Positions 9,589-18,341 of a stretch of DNA of 64,000 bases are shown one piece after another; the stretch's first letter is position 1, and every line of letters begins with the position of its first letter. Under the pieces are notes generated by a model. The model made no database searches, was not told the DNA's origin, and worked only from the letters and a program-made list of their open reading frames with translations. This DNA is from Natrarchaeobius oligotrophus (GTDB lineage: Archaea > Halobacteriota > Halobacteria > Halobacteriales > Natrialbaceae). The DNA lies in assembly GCF_003841465.1 (NCBI RefSeq), contig NZ_REFZ01000006.1:236305-300304 (forward strand), given 5' to 3'. The translations under genes and the position numbers were made by a program.

Positions 9589-10304
9589 TTGTTCCCACCT
9601 CGGCCCGTTCGGCGCGAGGAGATGTCACCGACCTTCCGGCCCGGCGGGGCGTCCCGCGAGACGGATTTCGGCTTTCCGGGGTGCTGTCGTCCGCCGCCAC
9701 CGAACGGGTGGTCGACGGCGTTCATAGCGACACCACGGACGCGGGGCCACTTCGTGCCCCTGGCTCTCATCTTGTGATACTTGTTGCCGGCTTTGACCAT
9801 CGGCTTTTCCGTCCGTCCGCCGCCGGCGACGACGCCGATCGTCGCTCGACACTGCGGGTCGAGGCGTTTGACCTCGCCGCTTGGCAACTGGACGACCGCT
9901 GCGTTGCGGTCGTGAGTGATCAGATCGGCGTTCGTCCCGGACGCGCGGGCGAACTTGCCGCCGTCACCCGGACTCGATTCGACGTTACAGACCGGGACCC
10001 CCTCGGGAATCTCGGCCAGCGGAAGCGTGTTGCCGGGTTTGATCTCGGCTGAGACGCCGACCTGCAGCTCCTCACCGACGGAGATGCCCTCCGGGGCGAG
10101 AACGAGCCGCTGGTCGCCGTCGTCGAACTCGACCGCGGCGATGGGTGCGGATCGTGCCGGATCGTGCTCGATGTCGACGACCGTCCCGCGGACGACGTCC
10201 GTCTCTTCTTTCTTGTGATCGAGCTTCGCCTTGTACCGGTGCGACGGGGCGCGAAACGTCGGCGACCCGCGACCGCGTCGTTGTCCGAAAATGCGTCGTC
10301 CCAT
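9585..10304 (-). CDS. rpl2: 50S ribosomal protein L2
   Basis: The 239-residue protein is archaeal L2 (uL2), needed for subunit association and close to the peptidyl transferase centre. It starts [20 protein letters not shown]. The conserved loop [20 protein letters not shown] near residues 196-215 holds the His region implicated in function. It lies 2 bp after rpl23 and overlaps rps19 by 4 bp. Confidence 0.97.
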   Translation of the reverse strand: MGRRIFGQRRGRGSPTFRAPSHRYKAKLDHKKEETDVVRGTVVDIEHDPARSAPIAAVEFDDGDQRLVLAPEGISVGEELQVGVSAEIKPGNTLPLAEIPEGVPVCNVESSPGDGGKFARASGTNADLITHDRNAAVVQLPSGEVKRLDPQCRATIGVVAGGGRTEKPMVKAGNKYHKMRARGTKWPRVRGVAMNAVDHPFGGGGRQHPGKPKSVSRDAPPGRKVGDISSRRTGRGGNK

Positions 10305-10306
10305 CG

Positions 10307-10561
10307 TCAGAACACCCCGATTCGCGAGGCGACTTCTTGGGCGTCGTCGTCCTCGGAGAGTTTGACGGTTGCTTTCTTTTTACCCTTCATCGTCAGTTGC
10401 GTGTTGACGTCGTCGACCGTAACCTCGAAGCGCTCTTCGACCACGTCCCGGATCTCGGGTTTGGTCGCGTCGGGGTTGACGACGAACTGGAGCTTGTTCT
10501 CGAAGTCCATGTCGTTCATCGCCTTCTCCGTCACGAGCGGGTGTTCGATGATCGAACTCAT
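10307..10561 (-). CDS. rpl23: 50S ribosomal protein L23
   Basis: The 84-residue protein starts MSSIIEHPLVTEKAMND. A much longer in-frame reading upstream shadows rpl4 and rpl3 and is rejected. L23 sits at the tunnel exit, where it contacts the signal recognition particle. The core motif NKLQFVVNPDATKPEIRDVV is typical. It overlaps rpl4 by 4 bp. Confidence 0.96.
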   Translation of the reverse strand: MSSIIEHPLVTEKAMNDMDFENKLQFVVNPDATKPEIRDVVEERFEVTVDDVNTQLTMKGKKKATVKLSEDDDAQEVASRIGVF

Positions 10562-11310
10562 CGGTCGGCCACCTCCTCGAGTGCGCTTTCGGTCCAGACG
10601 GTGAGTCGGCCCGGGTGTGCGCCGGGCGCGAGATCCTCCGCGTTGACCTCGGCGGCCGTGGCCACGTCGGCCCCGGCGAGATTCCGGGCCGCACGAGACG
10701 GGCCGGTCTCGCTCGCGGTGACGAAGAGGATCGACTTGGGTTCCTGGTACTTCCGACCGCGAGTCTTCCCGCGACCCGCGCGGATGCCTCGACCCTCGTC
10801 GGCGCGTTCGACGTCGGCCTCGAGACCGGCGGCCTCGAGGAACTCGACGACCTCCTTCGTCTTCGTTAGGTCTTCGAACTCGTCGCTGACGACGACCGGA
10901 ACCTCGACGTCGTCGTCGAAGGCGTGACCGCGTTCCGAGACGAGATCGGCGTCGGCCGTCGCGGCGATGGCGCTGCGGACGGCCAGTTTCTTCGCTTTCG
11001 TGTTGATCGATTCGGACCAGTCCTTCTCGGCTTTCGGCGGGTGGGCCTTGCGTCCCTTGATCGCCTGGGGAACGCGACGAGCGCGTCCGTCCTGACGGGG
11101 AACGTGGGCCATCCCGCGACCGCTGCCGAGCGATTCGGCCGGCGTTCGCTTGCCGGCGAACTCGTCGGCGCCGTAGTCCTGGGTTCGGTTGGCCTGGGCG
11201 ACCCGAACGGCGCGGGCGATCAGATCCGGGCGGTACGTCGTCTCGAAGACCGCCGGAAGTTCGACCGAGCCCGCGTCCGAGCCGTCCAGGTTTCGTACTG
11301 TTGCTTCCAT
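10558..11310 (-). CDS. rpl4: 50S ribosomal protein L4
   Basis: The protein has 250 residues and is archaeal L4 (L1e type). The long loop that reaches the exit tunnel includes GKRTPAESLGSGRGMAHVPR. The C-terminal alpha/beta domain contains KTRGRKYQEPKSILFVTA. It follows rpl3 by 3 bp and overlaps rpl23 by 4 bp. Confidence 0.97.
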   Translation of the reverse strand: MEATVRNLDGSDAGSVELPAVFETTYRPDLIARAVRVAQANRTQDYGADEFAGKRTPAESLGSGRGMAHVPRQDGRARRVPQAIKGRKAHPPKAEKDWSESINTKAKKLAVRSAIAATADADLVSERGHAFDDDVEVPVVVSDEFEDLTKTKEVVEFLEAAGLEADVERADEGRGIRAGRGKTRGRKYQEPKSILFVTASETGPSRAARNLAGADVATAAEVNAEDLAPGAHPGRLTVWTESALEEVADR

Positions 11311-11313
11311 GGT

Positions 11314-12333
11314 TTATCCCTGGTTGGATGCGGTGGAGACGTACCGAACCTCGGGATCGAGGCGCGGCTGGTCTCCGGGTCGGATCGCCGGGCGAAAGCG
11401 CACGAGGCGCTTCTGTGGCCCGGGGAGCGAGCCCTTGATCAACGCGTGCGGTCCGTCGACTTCGCCGTAGTTGACGAAGCCGCCGTCGACCGTCGCGTCC
11501 GCGCCGTCGCCGATGTCGACGAGGCGCTTGTTCAGTTCGGTTCGCTGGTGGTAGCCGGTCTGACCCTGCTGTGGAACCGTTGAGCGAACGCGCGACGGGT
11601 TCCACGGACCGAGGTTCCCGATGCGGCGGCGCCATCCCTGCCGGGCGTGTTTGCCCTTGCGCTTCTGGACGCCCCATCGCTTGACGGGACCCTGGGTTCC
11701 TTTCCCCTTCGTGACGCCGCTCGCGTCGACGTACTCGCCGGCGCGGAACACGTCGTTCATCGTGTGCTCGCCGCCGTCGGCGAGCAACTCGAGTGCGAAG
11801 TCGACGCGGTCGGCGACGGAGCCGCCGCCGACGCGCGTCTCCATCACGTCCGGTTTCTTCTTCGGAACCGAGGGAACGGATCCGGGAACCGTGTGCGTGA
11901 TGACGCGCACGTCGTCGACGCGACCCTCCTCGAGGAGGCCCCGAAGTTCGTCTTCGGCGGCGTCGGCGTCGTAGTCGTCACCGGGGGTGTCGAGGACGCG
12001 ATCGAGTTCGGAAACGAACTCGTCGGTCCAGACCTCGGTGACCGGCTTCATACCGTAGGGCGTTTCTTCGTACGCTCGCAGTGCAACGGCGCGCATCGCC
12101 GGCGTCTCCACGATCGTCACGGGGACGGTCTCTTCCATCCCCTCGGTCGGCGAGTTCGCTTGATCGTCGACCATGACGACGTGGGTCATGCCGGCCTTAT
12201 AGCCCGCGAAGCCCTGAAGCGTCGGCTGTCCGTCGTCGTTCGGCCACGAGTTGAAGCGCGGGACCTCGCTGGTCGCACGCTGTCGTGGGCCGAACCCGAG
12301 TGAGCCTTTGCGTGGTGCGTTTTTTTGTGGCAT
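11314..12333 (-). CDS. rpl3: 50S ribosomal protein L3
   Basis: The 339-residue protein is archaeal L3 (uL3), which initiates large-subunit assembly. The beta-barrel begins near residue 40 (GFAGYKAGMTHVVMVDD). The GVTKGKGTQGPVKRWG region near residue 205 is the extension that reaches the peptidyl transferase centre. It lies 4 bp after the SPOUT methyltransferase gene. Confidence 0.97.
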   Translation of the reverse strand: MPQKNAPRKGSLGFGPRQRATSEVPRFNSWPNDDGQPTLQGFAGYKAGMTHVVMVDDQANSPTEGMEETVPVTIVETPAMRAVALRAYEETPYGMKPVTEVWTDEFVSELDRVLDTPGDDYDADAAEDELRGLLEEGRVDDVRVITHTVPGSVPSVPKKKPDVMETRVGGGSVADRVDFALELLADGGEHTMNDVFRAGEYVDASGVTKGKGTQGPVKRWGVQKRKGKHARQGWRRRIGNLGPWNPSRVRSTVPQQGQTGYHQRTELNKRLVDIGDGADATVDGGFVNYGEVDGPHALIKGSLPGPQKRLVRFRPAIRPGDQPRLDPEVRYVSTASNQG

Positions 12334-12337
12334 TCTA

Positions 12338-13207
12338 TCACGCTCTCAGTGAGAGGGGCGCGAGCGTCGCGAACAGAGCCTCCTCCGTTCGCACGACCTC
12401 GCTCCCCTGATCCGGAATCGTGTTCAGCCAGAGGTCGAACCCCGGATCGCTGGGTTCGACTTCGTCACCGGTCCCGTCCGTCGAATCCGACGGGGCGAGA
12501 GCCGGTGCCTCGATTCCGAGGATGTCCGGCAACCCTCTCTCGGGCGCGCCGAAGGCGACGGTCATCCCGTCCCGTTCGACGCGTCCGGCCAGCGTCTCGA
12601 GCCTCCCGACGGTGAGTTCCTCACCGAATCGGGAAGCCGCGATGCGAACGCCGGCGTCCTCACGGCCGAGTGCTGCCGAAAGGTCCGTCCGCTCGACTGA
12701 CAGCCCCGGAAGGGGCTCGTCTGCGAGTTTCGCCCGGACCGGTCGTCGCGAAGAGATCCTGACTGTCACGCGCTCTCCCTCGACGACCTCCATGTTCGGA
12801 GGCACGTTGAGCGAGATCGGGTGTTGCAAGCCGCAATTGACCCGGACGCGTTGATCAGGTCCGACCTCGGTCACGATCCCTTGTCTTGACGACCCCGAAC
12901 CGTTCGATTCGGAGCCGGTCTGCGACGCGGCGCGGAGCGGCGGCAGGATGCCCGCGTACTCCAGTTCGTCCCGCATCCCCCATACCTCGTTTCTGAGGTA
13001 CGGTGGCGTTGCGGCGTACCGCAAGACGGTGCGAACGAACCCGCCGTCGAACCGTCCGTCCTCGCCGTCCCGATCGGGATAGACGAGCAGACGGTCGACC
13101 CGGAAGACGGTCGCCGCGCGGGCGACGTAACCGAGTTTGCGAGTGGCCTCGCGTTTGTCCTCGGCTTCCCGGGTCAGTGACGACGGAACGAGTACGCTGA
13201 CGGTCAT
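12338..13207 (-). CDS. Putative SPOUT-family RNA methyltransferase (COG2106 type)
   Basis: The protein has 289 residues and is the first gene of the ribosomal operon. The N-terminus (MTVSVLVPSSLTREAEDKRE) and the C-terminal TVAFGAPERGLPDILGIE match the SPOUT/trefoil-knot family related to human SPOUT1. Residues of about 105-165 form an inserted OB-like domain (IVTEVGPDQRVRVNCGL). Such genes commonly precede rpl3 in euryarchaea, and they are thought to methylate rRNA. The exact target cannot be read from the sequence. Confidence 0.85.
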   Translation of the reverse strand: MTVSVLVPSSLTREAEDKREATRKLGYVARAATVFRVDRLLVYPDRDGEDGRFDGGFVRTVLRYAATPPYLRNEVWGMRDELEYAGILPPLRAASQTGSESNGSGSSRQGIVTEVGPDQRVRVNCGLQHPISLNVPPNMEVVEGERVTVRISSRRPVRAKLADEPLPGLSVERTDLSAALGREDAGVRIAASRFGEELTVGRLETLAGRVERDGMTVAFGAPERGLPDILGIEAPALAPSDSTDGTGDEVEPSDPGFDLWLNTIPDQGSEVVRTEEALFATLAPLSLRA

Positions 13208-13261
13208 GCCGAAACGCTTCGGCGCCGCGTCACTAGACTGTAGCGATCTGTTGCGGACATG

Positions 13262-13272
13262 GTCTTAAAAGG
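13262..13272 (-). promoter_or_regulatory. Putative TATA box of the ribosomal superoperon
   Basis: On the minus strand the sequence reads CTTTTAAGACC about 57 bp before the first start codon at 13207. That would place transcription start near 13240 and give a short leader. No other strong AT-rich element lies in the 295-bp gap before the tRNA gene. Confidence 0.45.
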
Positions 13273-13463
13273 ATAGCGGATTCGATTGCGGCTGTGAACC
13301 CCTCACACCCCCAAATTCGTGCGCACTGGACACACAGTCACGTCACCCGACCCGTCGATACGCCAACGGCTCGAGTCCGGGCCGAACGACGGGGCTCGCG
13401 GACGGTTCTCCCGTTGACCCGCTTCCGTGTGCCGGCCTGTCGAAGTTGGCCCGATTCGCAACC

Positions 13464-13471
13464 CTTATACG
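13464..13471 (+). promoter_or_regulatory. Putative TATA box of tRNA-Gly
   Basis: CTTATACG lies about 35 bp upstream of the tRNA-Gly 5' end, the expected spacing for an archaeal stable-RNA promoter. The surrounding sequence is GC-rich, so the element stands out. Confidence 0.5.
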
Positions 13472-13502
13472 TCCCTCCGGGAGTAGATAGAAGTGCAACA
13501 GG

Positions 13503-13573
13503 GCGCTGGTAGTGTAGTGGTATCACGTGACCTTGCCATGGTCACAACCTGGGTTCAAATCCCAGCCAGCGCA
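13503..13573 (+). tRNA. tRNA-Gly (anticodon GCC)
   Basis: The 71-nt sequence folds as a cloverleaf. The acceptor stem GCGCTGG pairs with CCAGCGC. The anticodon stem TGACC/GGTCA holds the loop TTGCCAT, so the anticodon is GCC. The T-arm is TGGGTTCAAATCCCA. CCA is not encoded. A T-run follows at once and is also the first arm of a long hairpin. The 3' end of this gene is duplicated 198 bp downstream. Confidence 0.97.
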
Positions 13574-13768
13574 TTTTCACTGACCAACACCGACGAGCGA
13601 AGCGAGTCGCGTGGTCAGTGAAAATCGAATCTGGGATTTGAACGAGAGAAGTCGCAGCCAGCGAGGGATTTCCGATCCCTCGAGCAGTCGGCGCTTTGCG
13701 CCGACGACCGCACAGCGAACGAAGTGAGCGAGCAGGACCCTCTTCGCGTTGTTCAAATCCCAGCCAGC
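13553..13768 (+). repeat. Duplicated tRNA-Gly 3' end bounding a hairpin-rich segment
   Basis: The 18-nt tRNA segment at 13553-13570 (GTTCAAATCCCAGCCAGC) recurs exactly at 13751-13768. Thirteen bases of it also occur inverted at 13631-13643. The roughly 180 bp between contains perfect hairpins at 13574-13624 (13-bp arms), 13662-13682 (8-bp arms) and 13687-13705 (8-bp arms). This looks like an att-type duplication around a tiny degenerate insert, or a tRNA-derived repeat cassette. No integrase is present. The following 13769-14078 shows no recognisable gene. Confidence 0.7.
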
Positions 13769-14078
13769 CCACCCATCCGAATTCACATCCTCGAGCGACC
13801 GCGGGCCCGATCGCGGATCGAGAACGCGATTTCGGGACGTGTACCGGAATCGAGGCTCCACGGGCGAACCGAGAGGGTCCTCGTACGATCCGCGGGATGT
13901 CATTGCCGGTGGGACTACGAGTCGTCCTGTACTCGCGTCGGTAAATCGGTGCACCGGACCGTCCGAGACGATAGCGCTCGAGACCGACCCACCGAACCGG
14001 CTCGCTGCCGTCCGCGAACGGTCGTCGTCCCGTGTCACGCAGGCAATCTTTTTCCCGCGAGAGACTGTCGATTCGATC

Positions 14079-14264
14079 GTGATCCGTGGACTGTTCGCGC
14101 GTCTCCGCGAGTGGATCGCGGTAGACGACCCCGAGGACCGCATCGAAGGATCGGGCGAACCGATCGTGTCGCCCCAGAACAGGCGATCGGCCGAGGCCGA
14201 ACGGCTGCTCCGGGAGTCGCGAGATGCGCTCGAGGACGATACCGATCCCCGGTACGACGAGTAA
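14079..14264 (+). CDS. Small hypothetical protein
   Basis: A GTG-started reading gives 61 residues beginning (M)IRGLFARLREWIAVDDPEDRI and ending ALEDDTDPRYDE. It is acidic and amphipathic with haloarchaeal codon usage. Longer readings upstream run into non-coding-looking Arg/Ser-rich sequence, so the GTG start is preferred. A T-rich stretch (ATCTTTTTC) lies about 30 bp upstream and would suit a leaderless transcript. No function is recognised. Confidence 0.5.
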   Translation: MIRGLFARLREWIAVDDPEDRIEGSGEPIVSPQNRRSAEAERLLRESRDALEDDTDPRYDE

Positions 14265-14273
14265 CTCGACCGA

Positions 14274-14702
14274 CTATGACTCGGTTCGCACGGTCAGTAC
14301 CGGCGCGTCGGCGGTACGGACCACCTTCTCGGCGACGCTTCCGAGCAGGTACCTGTCGAGTCCGCTTCGTCCGCTCGTCCCCATGACGATCAGTTCGATC
14401 TCCCGTTCGTCGGCGTAGCCGATGATCGTGCGGTACGGGTCGCCTTCTCCGACGTGTCGGACGACCTCGATGCCGGCCGCTTGGGCGCGCTCGGCGACGT
14501 CCTCGACGGTGGTTTCGCCGCGCTCTCGGAGCGCCGTGATCGCCGCGTCCATCGACCCGACCCCCGCGTAGGTCGTATCGACGACGTACAGCACGTGGAG
14601 TCTGGCGTCGTGGAGGCGCGCCTGTGCGATCGCGTGTTCGAAGGCGGTCATCGACCCCTCGCTTCCGTCCGTCGGAAACAGAATTTCGTCGTAGGAAGTC
14701 AT
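14274..14702 (-). CDS. Universal stress protein, UspA family
   Basis: The protein has 142 residues, one complete Usp domain. It starts MTSYDEILFPTDGSEGSMTA, with the conserved Asp of the nucleotide site. It ends with the ATP-binding signature G-x2-G-x9-GS (GTSGRSGLDRYLLGSVAEKV) near residues 108-127, so it is likely an ATP-binding Usp. It is a single gene, convergent with the small gene to its left. Confidence 0.93.
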   Translation of the reverse strand: MTSYDEILFPTDGSEGSMTAFEHAIAQARLHDARLHVLYVVDTTYAGVGSMDAAITALRERGETTVEDVAERAQAAGIEVVRHVGEGDPYRTIIGYADEREIELIVMGTSGRSGLDRYLLGSVAEKVVRTADAPVLTVRTES

Positions 14703-14973
14703 CGATTACGTACCCAACCGGCGAGCACGTAAGTACCCGAGTCGATTCCCGGAAATCGGAAACGACGGTCGCGGACCGAGCCGGTCGACGAGCGATGGCT
14801 CGAGGGAGTTCGCGGACGAGCATCCCCGACGCGGGGACGATCGTCGGTACGGCGTCCGCTTCCGACCGCCAATCGACGCGTTAATTCACGATTTCGAACC
14901 GTTGTACGTTACGGTTCGCTTTTATACCTTGGTTCGGTATAGACAGTCGACGATCGAACGCCAGAGGATCGAA

Positions 14974-15327
14974 ATGCAATTGGAAGGTTCTCCCACCCAC
15001 GACGCCAGCGATCTCCAGTACGACCAGCCCAACGACCGGTACGTCTTCCGCCACGATCCCGAGGGAGCCGCGACGATCACCACCACCATCGTCCACGCGA
15101 TCGCGTCGATCGCCGACACCGACGTCTCACAGGGCGAGTTCTCCCTCTACGACAGCGTCGACCCCGACGCCCTCGACCGGCTGTTCAGCAAGAAGGCCGA
15201 CGGGTCCGAGCGGACCGACGGCCACGTCGCGTTCACCGCCCTCGAGTACGAAGTGTACGTCTACGCCAACGGCGACGTCATCATCTACCCGCCGGCGGAC
15301 GCGGATCGCGATCCGGGACGTAACTGA
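14974..15327 (+). CDS. HalOD1-type output-domain protein
   Basis: The product has 117 residues from MQLEGSPTHDASDLQYDQP. The first 24 codons of the longest reading overlap the promoter and are excluded. The pattern (TTTIVHAIASIADTDVSQGE; LYDSVDPDALDRLF; FTALEYEVYVYANGDVIIYP) matches the short haloarchaeal HalOD1 output domain, often fused to or paired with sensory proteins. A TATA box, TTTATACC, lies at 14921-14928. Its biochemical role is not established. Confidence 0.75.
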   Translation: MQLEGSPTHDASDLQYDQPNDRYVFRHDPEGAATITTTIVHAIASIADTDVSQGEFSLYDSVDPDALDRLFSKKADGSERTDGHVAFTALEYEVYVYANGDVIIYPPADADRDPGRN

Positions 15328-15530
15328 GTTCGAACGGATCGGCACTGTCCGGACGGTCACACTCGTCGATCGCGTCCCGCTCGTCGAGCACCGTCGCGCA
15401 CCCCTGATACGGACTGCTGTAACGATTTACCGGTACAACCGCAGACGTATCGCGATTGTACCGGGAATGGCTTCCAGCAGACCGTATGAAAGGGACGGCT
15501 TTAGGGCGACGGTCCCCGTCAGTAGCGCCC

Positions 15531-15845
15531 ATGACGGTAGTCGCATTACTGAGCGTCGCACCGGTGATCGAAGACAGCATGGCCGAAGAGATCGCGAACG
15601 CCGTCGAGGCGCTCGAGGAGTACGACGTCGAGTACGAGACGAATCCGATGGGGACGGTGATCGAGACCGACGACGTCGCCGAGCTGTTCGCGGCGGCTCA
15701 GGCCGCACACGAGGCGGTCGACGGCGATCGCGTGAGTACGGTGTTGAAGATCGACGACAAGCGCGCGAGCGAGACGACGGCGGCCGAGAAGGTCGAATCC
15801 GTCGAGGAGCACCTGGGTCGTCCTCCGACGAGCGATCACAGCTGA
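15531..15845 (+). CDS. MTH1187/YkoF-type thiamine-binding family protein
   Basis: The product has 104 residues from MTVVALLSVAPVIEDSMAEE. It has the ferredoxin-like fold of the DUF77/MTH1187 family (ALEEYDVEYETNPMGTVIE; AAQAAHEAVDGDRVSTVLKI). Relatives bind thiamine-like ligands and form tetramers. The longer upstream reading is rejected because the conserved N-terminus begins at this Met. Confidence 0.85.
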   Translation: MTVVALLSVAPVIEDSMAEEIANAVEALEEYDVEYETNPMGTVIETDDVAELFAAAQAAHEAVDGDRVSTVLKIDDKRASETTAAEKVESVEEHLGRPPTSDHS

Positions 15846-16074
15846 TCCGCCACCACCGGCCCGTTCGCCGGAACGCTCAACGGGGCCGGTCGAGTAGCCA
15901 GGCGATCGAACGAACGGCGCTCGAGGCGTCCGGAAGCCTGCGAGGGCTGCGAGGGGACCGCGACCGCGGCACTGGAAGGTCGGCTGCTGCTTGGCGGCTC
16001 CGGGACGGATCGGTCTGACGCGGGTCAGACACGAACTGGCAAACTGTTTTACGCCCGACGCTGAAGCGTAGGGT

Positions 16075-17007
16075 ATGGAGAGTCTCAACCGGATGGCGAT
16101 CGAGCTGGTCGACGAGGCCCTCGAGTACGCCGAGGAGTTGAACGTCGGGGGCTACGACCTCGAGAACGAGGCGACGGTGCTCGACTTCGGGCTCGAGTTC
16201 GACGGGGGCGTCGAGGCTGGGTTACTCCTGACGGAAATCCAGACCGCCGGGATGGCGACGCCCCAGCACGGACTCGGCGAGCTCGGCGGCGTATCGATCC
16301 CGTTCGTCGAACTCTCGACCGACCAGCCGGCGCTCTCGTTGCTCTGCTCTCAGAAGGCCGGCTGGGAGCTGACCACCGAGGACTTCGAGGGGCTCGGCAG
16401 CGGTCCGGCCAGGGCGCTGGTCGCCGAGGAAGAGGAGTTCAGGCGGATCGGGTACACCGACGCCTTCGACCTGACGGCACTCGCCGTCGAGACCGAATCG
16501 CACCCGACCGCGTCCGCAGCCCAGCAGGTCGCCGACCTCGCGGAGGTCGAGCCGAGCAGCGTCTTCCTGCTCGCGTACTCGACGGCGAGCCTCGCGGGGA
16601 GCATCTCGAACGCGGCACGGGTGGCCGAACTCGCGACCTTCCGGCTGAGCGAACTCGGCTACGACCCGCGCGACGTGGTTTCCGTGACCGGCCGCGGCCC
16701 GGTCGCTCCCGTCGCCGACGACGAACGGACGGCGATCGCCCGCACCAACGACGCCATCGCCTACGGCGGCACGGCACACCTCACCGTCCGAACCGACGCG
16801 GACGTCTTCGATTCGATCCCCTCGACGGCCGCCGACGAGCACGGCCGTCCGTTCGAGGAGGTCTTCGACGACCTCGAGTGGGAGTTCGACGAGGTTCCGG
16901 CCGATCTGTTCGCACCCGCGGAAGTGACGGTCGACGTCCTCGGCGGTCCGACGTACGTCCACGGCGGAACGAACGAAGCGCTGCTCGTCGAGTCGTTCGG
17001 CCTGTAA
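16075..17007 (+). CDS. mch: Methenyltetrahydromethanopterin cyclohydrolase
   Basis: The protein has 310 residues, full length for Mch. Mch converts methenyl- to formyl-tetrahydromethanopterin, or the folate-like C1 carrier in haloarchaea. Recognisable segments are the N-terminus MESLNRMAIELVDEALEYAE, VEAGLLLTEIQTAGMATPQH, and the C-terminal LGGPTYVHGGTNEALL. Haloarchaea are not methanogens, so the enzyme is presumably used in C1 metabolism. A wHTH gene starts 2 bp after its stop and is probably co-transcribed. Confidence 0.93.
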   Translation: MESLNRMAIELVDEALEYAEELNVGGYDLENEATVLDFGLEFDGGVEAGLLLTEIQTAGMATPQHGLGELGGVSIPFVELSTDQPALSLLCSQKAGWELTTEDFEGLGSGPARALVAEEEEFRRIGYTDAFDLTALAVETESHPTASAAQQVADLAEVEPSSVFLLAYSTASLAGSISNAARVAELATFRLSELGYDPRDVVSVTGRGPVAPVADDERTAIARTNDAIAYGGTAHLTVRTDADVFDSIPSTAADEHGRPFEEVFDDLEWEFDEVPADLFAPAEVTVDVLGGPTYVHGGTNEALLVESFGL

Positions 17008-17009
17008 CC

Positions 17010-17543
17010 GTGCGGTTCAAACCGATCCCCGCCCCGCCCGACGACCTCGAGACCGTCGCCGACGTTCGCGCGGCGACGCCGTCGCCGGCCGAGTCGCGCC
17101 GCGCGGAGATCGACTGCTGTGCGCGACTGATCGACGAAACCGGAATCGAGAGCCGCGACGACGCCGGCGACTGGCTGACGTTCCTCCGGGCGCTCGGGCT
17201 GGTGAGCGCGGGACCGGACGGCTACGCTCGAACCGACGAGGACGTCGCGCCGTCGGCGATGCGAGCGCGCTTTCGCGACCGGGTCTACGGGGCCGGCGAC
17301 GCGCTCGCGGTGCTCGAGGCGAGCGACGGACCCATTAGCGCACCCGAGGTGGCCGATCGGGTGAACGACCGCTCGACCGGTTCCGGTAGCAATCGCGGAT
17401 CGCGGTCGGACGCGGCCCGACCGGCCGATCCCGAGCGGACCGAACGGCTGCTCGAGTGGGCCGTCCTGCTCGGCCTCGCGGTCCGTACGGAGGGACGCCA
17501 GGACCGGAAACCGAGGTACCGGACGGCTACCGACCGGGCGTAG
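17010..17543 (+). CDS. Conserved haloarchaeal protein, winged-helix-like
   Basis: A GTG start at 17010, 2 bp after the mch stop, gives 177 residues beginning (M)RFKPIPAPPDDLETVADV. The pattern RAEIDCCARLIDETGIESRDDAGDW and ALAVLEASDGPISAPEVADR looks like two helical or winged-helix units. The GTG is preferred because the upstream reading runs antiparallel to nothing but the mch coding frame. Function is unknown. Co-transcription with mch suggests a link to the same pathway or its control. Confidence 0.7.
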   Translation: MRFKPIPAPPDDLETVADVRAATPSPAESRRAEIDCCARLIDETGIESRDDAGDWLTFLRALGLVSAGPDGYARTDEDVAPSAMRARFRDRVYGAGDALAVLEASDGPISAPEVADRVNDRSTGSGSNRGSRSDAARPADPERTERLLEWAVLLGLAVRTEGRQDRKPRYRTATDRA

Positions 17544-17580
17544 CGATCCGCTTTTGTGGACGACCGCGGTATCCACGGAC

Positions 17581-18261
17581 ATGGCCGCCGACATCGACGC
17601 CGTCTGTTTCGACCTGGACGACACGCTGTGTACTTACAGCCAGCCGGGTTCGGTCGCCCTCGAGCGGGCGTTCGAGCGCGTCGGCGTCGACCAGCCGTGG
17701 GAGATCGAGGCCTATCAGACGCGATACGACGACTACCTCGAGGAGAGCGCGGACGTCGAGGATCTCCGCCGACGGTGTTTCGGCGATCTCGCCGTCGAAG
17801 CCGGGCTGGATCGCGAGACGGGGTGGACGGTCGCGGACGAGTACGGGACCGTCCGCGACGGCGCTGGCGTCGAACTCCTGCCGGGTGCGAGGGACGCGCT
17901 CGAGCACTTCGCCGAGGAGTACCGCCTCGGGCTGATCACCAACGGCGCGCCGGGCATACAGCGGACGAAACTCGAGACGACGGGGGTATCCGACTGGTTC
18001 GAGACGGTCGTCTGCGCCGGCTACGACGCGCCGGCCAAGCCGGACCCCGAGCCGTTCCGGGTCGCCCTCGAGGCGCTCGAGTCGACCCCCGATCGAGCGA
18101 TCTACGTCGGCAACTCGTTGACCTCGGACGTGACGGGTGCGCGAGCGGCGGGTCTCCGCTCGGTCTGGATCCCCGACGGCGAGACGGTCCCCGAGCGGCC
18201 GGAGCCGGAGCCGGATTACACCCTCGAGTCGCTCGCGGAGCTGACGACGCGCCCGTGGTGA
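17581..18261 (+). CDS. HAD-superfamily hydrolase
   Basis: The protein has 226 residues from MAADIDAVCFDLDDTLCTYS. It shows the HAD motif I nucleophile Asp (DLDDT), motif II (LGLITNGAPGIQRTKLE), and motif III/IV near residues 160-190 (KPDPEPFRVAL; IYVGNSLTSDVTGARAAG). The helical cap lies between. It is a phosphatase of the phosphoglycolate phosphatase/YjjG-like group, and the substrate is unknown. A second, related HAD is at 30660-31325. Confidence 0.9.
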   Translation: MAADIDAVCFDLDDTLCTYSQPGSVALERAFERVGVDQPWEIEAYQTRYDDYLEESADVEDLRRRCFGDLAVEAGLDRETGWTVADEYGTVRDGAGVELLPGARDALEHFAEEYRLGLITNGAPGIQRTKLETTGVSDWFETVVCAGYDAPAKPDPEPFRVALEALESTPDRAIYVGNSLTSDVTGARAAGLRSVWIPDGETVPERPEPEPDYTLESLAELTTRPW

Positions 18262-18341
18262 CGCAGTAGCGAGGGAAGTTCCACACGTCTTTCGGGATCG
18301 ACCGATCCACAGAACGAGGTACCGAACGGCCTCGAGCGCCG

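Noticed and set aside
13542..13772. Minus-strand small ORF (MGWLGFEQR ... MRWLGFEPRL) across the tRNA-Gly repeat
   Set aside because: Its repeated ends are the reverse complement of the duplicated tRNA T-arm, so the coding appearance is a by-product of the repeat.
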